Part shown: positions 20,925 through 23,001 of the stretch, one piece after another
How positions within the stretch are numbered: position 1 is the first letter of the stretch
Layout of the letters: each line of letters begins with the position of its first letter
IMG/VR virus record: IMGVR_UViG_3300047586_000035
Coordinates: 1-23,001 of that record
DNA from: a virus
Length of the DNA: 23,001 nucleotides
Reading direction: 5' to 3' (one strand)
Made by a program: the position numbers and the translations under genes
The notes under the pieces: generated by a model
Told to the model about the DNA's origin: nothing
The model's input: the letters and a program-made list of their open reading frames with translations, nothing else
Database searches by the model: none

Positions 20925-20941
20925 GCTTCCCCTAGTTCCCG

Positions 20942-20959
20942 ACTCTAAATGAGAGTATA
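20942..20959 (-). promoter_or_regulatory. Candidate promoter and inverted repeat ahead of the portal gene
   Basis: In the 87-base gap between terminase and portal, the minus strand has TATACT (20954-20959, five of six to the -10 consensus). The overlapping inverted repeat ACTCT-CATTT-AGAGT (20942-20956) lies over the expected start site. No convincing -35 was found. The gap also carries the direct repeat CCACGG (20995-21006 region). Confidence 0.4.
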
Positions 20960-21011
20960 GCCCCGTCGCGGCCGCATTTACCACTGATTATTGCCACGGC
21001 CACGGCCCTTC

Positions 21012-22634
21012 TCATACGAATACCGCCCGTCCGGTGCGCTTGCGACGCTGGCGGCTCGCAGGCAGGGCGAGATAGGCACGGCGCGCCATCCGCGCGAGAC
21101 ACCCCGCGGGCAGGGCGTCGACCTTGCGCAGCGATTCGCGGTGCTCCTTGCCGAAGCTCACGCCCCATGCGTTCGGCCGCCGGCGCGCGTTGTGGATGTG
21201 CTGGCGAACGCGGGCATTCACGTCGTGACGGAAGGGTGGAACGCGGCCTTCGGCCAGCGCCTTCACGCCCTCCGTGATCTCGTCGTGGACCCGCATCGCG
21301 CCGTCGAGGGTGAACTCCTTGTGTCGGCCCCGCATGTCCCAGGCAATCGCATGGCGAAGCGAGGCCTTCACGCAGAGCTTCTGGCCGTACTTGTCGGCCC
21401 ACTTGTCGACGTAGCTCTCCCAGCCCTCCAGGTCCCCGAAGAACGCGACGACGTCGGCCTGGCCGAAGACTTGGTCGACCGTCCCGTCGATCAGGTCGCG
21501 CGGCGCTTCTCCGCCATGCTCGGTCGGGTCCCAGACGCCGAGCGAGAGCCAGGCCCCATCCGAGATCCGGGCGCCGATCAGCGCCGTATGGTCGTCGGTC
21601 TTGCTGCCATCGAAACCCAGGGCGATCTGGTCCCCCGGCTGCAGCTTGACGGTCGGGTCTTCGAGGGCGTCCCACTCCTGCGGGGCGCACCAGGCATCCT
21701 CGGCCGCGACGATCTGGTTGAGGTACTTGCGCCGCGATTCGGAGGGCGGCGTCCGCGGGTCCCAGACCTCGGCCACCAGCCGATCGATCTCCAGCCAGAT
21801 AGAGTCGCCACGCGACGCCGCCAGGCCGCGCCGCAGCGATGTCTCATCCGCAAGGTCCGTATCGGCGGGTGCCTCGACCGAGTCGTAGAGGACGCCGGTG
21901 CCCTTGCTGCGCCCCTGGTCGATCGCCTGCCAGGCATCCCACTCGCGCTCGCCGACCGAGTCGAGCCCGGGGACGTGGGCATTGCACAGCGACAACGCCC
22001 GGGCGGACCCGTCGCGGCTCTTGGCCAGGTTGCCGTCGATGACCTCGGCCATGTCGTGGCCGTCGTTCGCCTTGATCCAGTTCTGGATCTCGTTGCGGAG
22101 GACGAACGAGGGACGCGGGCCTTCGGCCGACAGCGGCGAGGTGGTGATCGCCTCGATGACGCGCCGGCCACCATCGATGTGGACGATCTCCTTGTGAACC
22201 TCGATGCCGTAGTGCTCGCGGGTTTCCTTCGGGAATAGACCGGGGAAGAGGCGCATCGTCGTGCGGGTCTGATCGCGGCTGACAGCGGCCACCTGCACCC
22301 AGGCGCCCGGGTTCGGCCCATAGCCGAGCCCCCCCTTGCGATGTGTGATGCGGCACGGGCCGACCGCTTCGATCGCGCAGATGACGGCGCCGAGCGGGTC
22401 CTTGCCCCAGCCCTTCATGCGGCGGAGCGTGCCGCGTCGGTAGAGCCACCGGCCACGCTCGTCGTAGGCATACCACCAGGCCAGGAAGTGCGCCTGCTCG
22501 GGCGTGAACTCCCATGGCCGGCCGGCTTCCGGGCCGTCTGGCTGGCGCAGCCAACGGCGACACCATTCCTGCTGGATCGGGAAGAGCGTCTGGGCGGGCT
22601 CGCCGACCGGGCCGATGCGGATGGCGTCACCCAT
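21012..22634 (-). CDS. terL: Terminase large subunit
   Basis: 540 residues. ATPase half: Walker A-like MKGWGKDP (73-80), Walker B-like SFVLRNEIQNW (176-186), where E182 is the catalytic carboxylate and the usual Asp position is Asn, as in many actinophage terminases, then ALSLCNAH (213-220) as the coupling motif. Nuclease half: D342 in ALGFDGSKTDD, D401 in FFGDLEGWES and D506 in RKVDALPA make the RNase-H-type metal site. It cuts and pumps DNA into the prohead. Its ATG lies eight bases inside the small terminase gene. The C-terminal 30 residues are basic. Confidence 0.95.
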   Translation of the reverse strand: MGDAIRIGPVGEPAQTLFPIQQEWCRRWLRQPDGPEAGRPWEFTPEQAHFLAWWYAYDERGRWLYRRGTLRRMKGWGKDPLGAVICAIEAVGPCRITHRKGGLGYGPNPGAWVQVAAVSRDQTRTTMRLFPGLFPKETREHYGIEVHKEIVHIDGGRRVIEAITTSPLSAEGPRPSFVLRNEIQNWIKANDGHDMAEVIDGNLAKSRDGSARALSLCNAHVPGLDSVGEREWDAWQAIDQGRSKGTGVLYDSVEAPADTDLADETSLRRGLAASRGDSIWLEIDRLVAEVWDPRTPPSESRRKYLNQIVAAEDAWCAPQEWDALEDPTVKLQPGDQIALGFDGSKTDDHTALIGARISDGAWLSLGVWDPTEHGGEAPRDLIDGTVDQVFGQADVVAFFGDLEGWESYVDKWADKYGQKLCVKASLRHAIAWDMRGRHKEFTLDGAMRVHDEITEGVKALAEGRVPPFRHDVNARVRQHIHNARRRPNAWGVSFGKEHRESLRKVDALPAGCLARMARRAYLALPASRQRRKRTGRAVFV

Positions 22635-23001
22635 TGGACACCACCAGTTTCGGGGCAGGAAGCGGGCCCTCGTCTTTGCCTTCGGGCTTGCCGCGCTCGA
22701 CCTCGAGGCGATTACGCCGGCGGTCGGCCTCCGTCGTCAGAAGCCGTGCCGTGCCCGCGATGAATTGGCCGATCATGGCCGCGTTGGCGGTCGTCAGCCC
22801 AAGGCTGTAGATGTCCGCGAGACAGACGGCAAAGGCCCAGTCGGAAGGCTCGAAGTAGTCCTTCGACACCGAGCGCGCCAGCGACTCGTACCAGGCCCTG
22901 GCGTGGGGATGCCAGGTCTTCAGCGCGGCCGGTCTACGCGCCTTGCCGGCCACGACACTTACGGTTTCCGGGCGCGACTCTTTGTTCGTGCGGATGCGGT
23001 C
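22627..23001 (-). CDS. terS: Terminase small subunit, N-terminus missing at right edge
   Basis: 124 visible codons, open to the right edge. The visible start D-R-I-R-T-N-K-E-S-R contains the RTN motif that precedes the body in this terminase small subunit family. It is followed by KTWHPHARAWYESLARSVSKDYFEPSDWAFAVCLADIYSLG, characteristic of small terminases. A GTG at 22953 looks like a start but is probably internal, because the upstream frame is both open and family-like. The C-terminus (RRRNRLEVERGK...) is basic and overlaps terL by eight bases. Confidence 0.85.
   Translation of the reverse strand, partial: DRIRTNKESRPETVSVVAGKARRPAALKTWHPHARAWYESLARSVSKDYFEPSDWAFAVCLADIYSLGLTTANAAMIGQFIAGTARLLTTEADRRRNRLEVERGKPEGKDEGPLPAPKLVVSNG

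Noticed and set aside
20924-20984. Portal start at ATG 20984
   Set aside because: There is no Shine-Dalgarno and it overlaps the promoter-like element; GTG 20924 has a good ribosome binding site and begins the recognisable N-terminal helix.
20991-22238. Plus-strand ORF of 415 residues opposite terL
   Set aside because: It mirrors terL, which has all catalytic motifs; no ribosome binding site or family pattern is seen on the plus strand.
22627-22953. Small terminase starting at GTG 22953
   Set aside because: The frame is open to the window edge and the extra residues include the RTN motif of the family, so the true start is probably off the window.

Overview
The window is high-GC DNA (roughly two-thirds G+C by eye) carrying part of a tailed, siphovirus-type bacteriophage or prophage. 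The families seen (SPP1-type portal, MuF/VG15-like minor head protein, P22-coat-like capsid, tail chaperone with a frameshift, phiC31 Gp3-like protein, RecB-type nuclease, small zinc-finger proteins) are those common in phages of Actinobacteria and similar high-GC hosts. The exact host cannot be told from the sequence. A repressor-like gene, a divergent promoter region and a recombination-directionality-factor-like gene suggest a temperate phage, although no integrase or lysis genes lie in the window.

Right part (23001 down to 7909, all minus strand): the late module in canonical order. It holds the small terminase (runs off the right edge), large terminase, portal, MuF-like protein, scaffold, major capsid protein, a Stealth-like phosphotransferase/glycosyltransferase, head-tail connector, gp10-like protein, tail terminator, a small C2H2 zinc-finger protein, tail tube protein, tail assembly chaperone with a probable +1 frameshift into a T-type extension, tape measure protein, and a very large hub/fibre protein. 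Nearly all these genes overlap by 1-8 bases. The exceptions are a small promoter-like gap before the portal, short gaps on both sides of the scaffold, and an 11-bp GC hairpin after the capsid gene.

Middle (7908 to 6530): a strong hairpin separates the late operon from a plus-strand lipoprotein with two copies of one domain, which looks like an accessory (moron) gene. Next is a plus-strand XRE-type regulator. A small minus-strand ORF with a good ribosome binding site overlaps the end of the regulator gene. Between the regulator and the left operon lies a divergent control region. Its minus-strand promoter (TTGACA-16-TAGATT) predicts a transcript starting at the A of the start codon, i.e. leaderless.

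Left part (6529 to 1, all minus strand): an early-type operon of about 17 genes, almost all joined by 4-base ATGA/GTGA start-stop overlaps. It contains a helix-turn-helix protein, a small membrane protein, several micro-proteins of 40-53 residues, a protein with twelve octapeptide repeats, zinc-finger proteins, a PD-(D/E)XK nuclease, an HNH endonuclease, an RDF-like protein, and the start of one more gene cut by the left edge.
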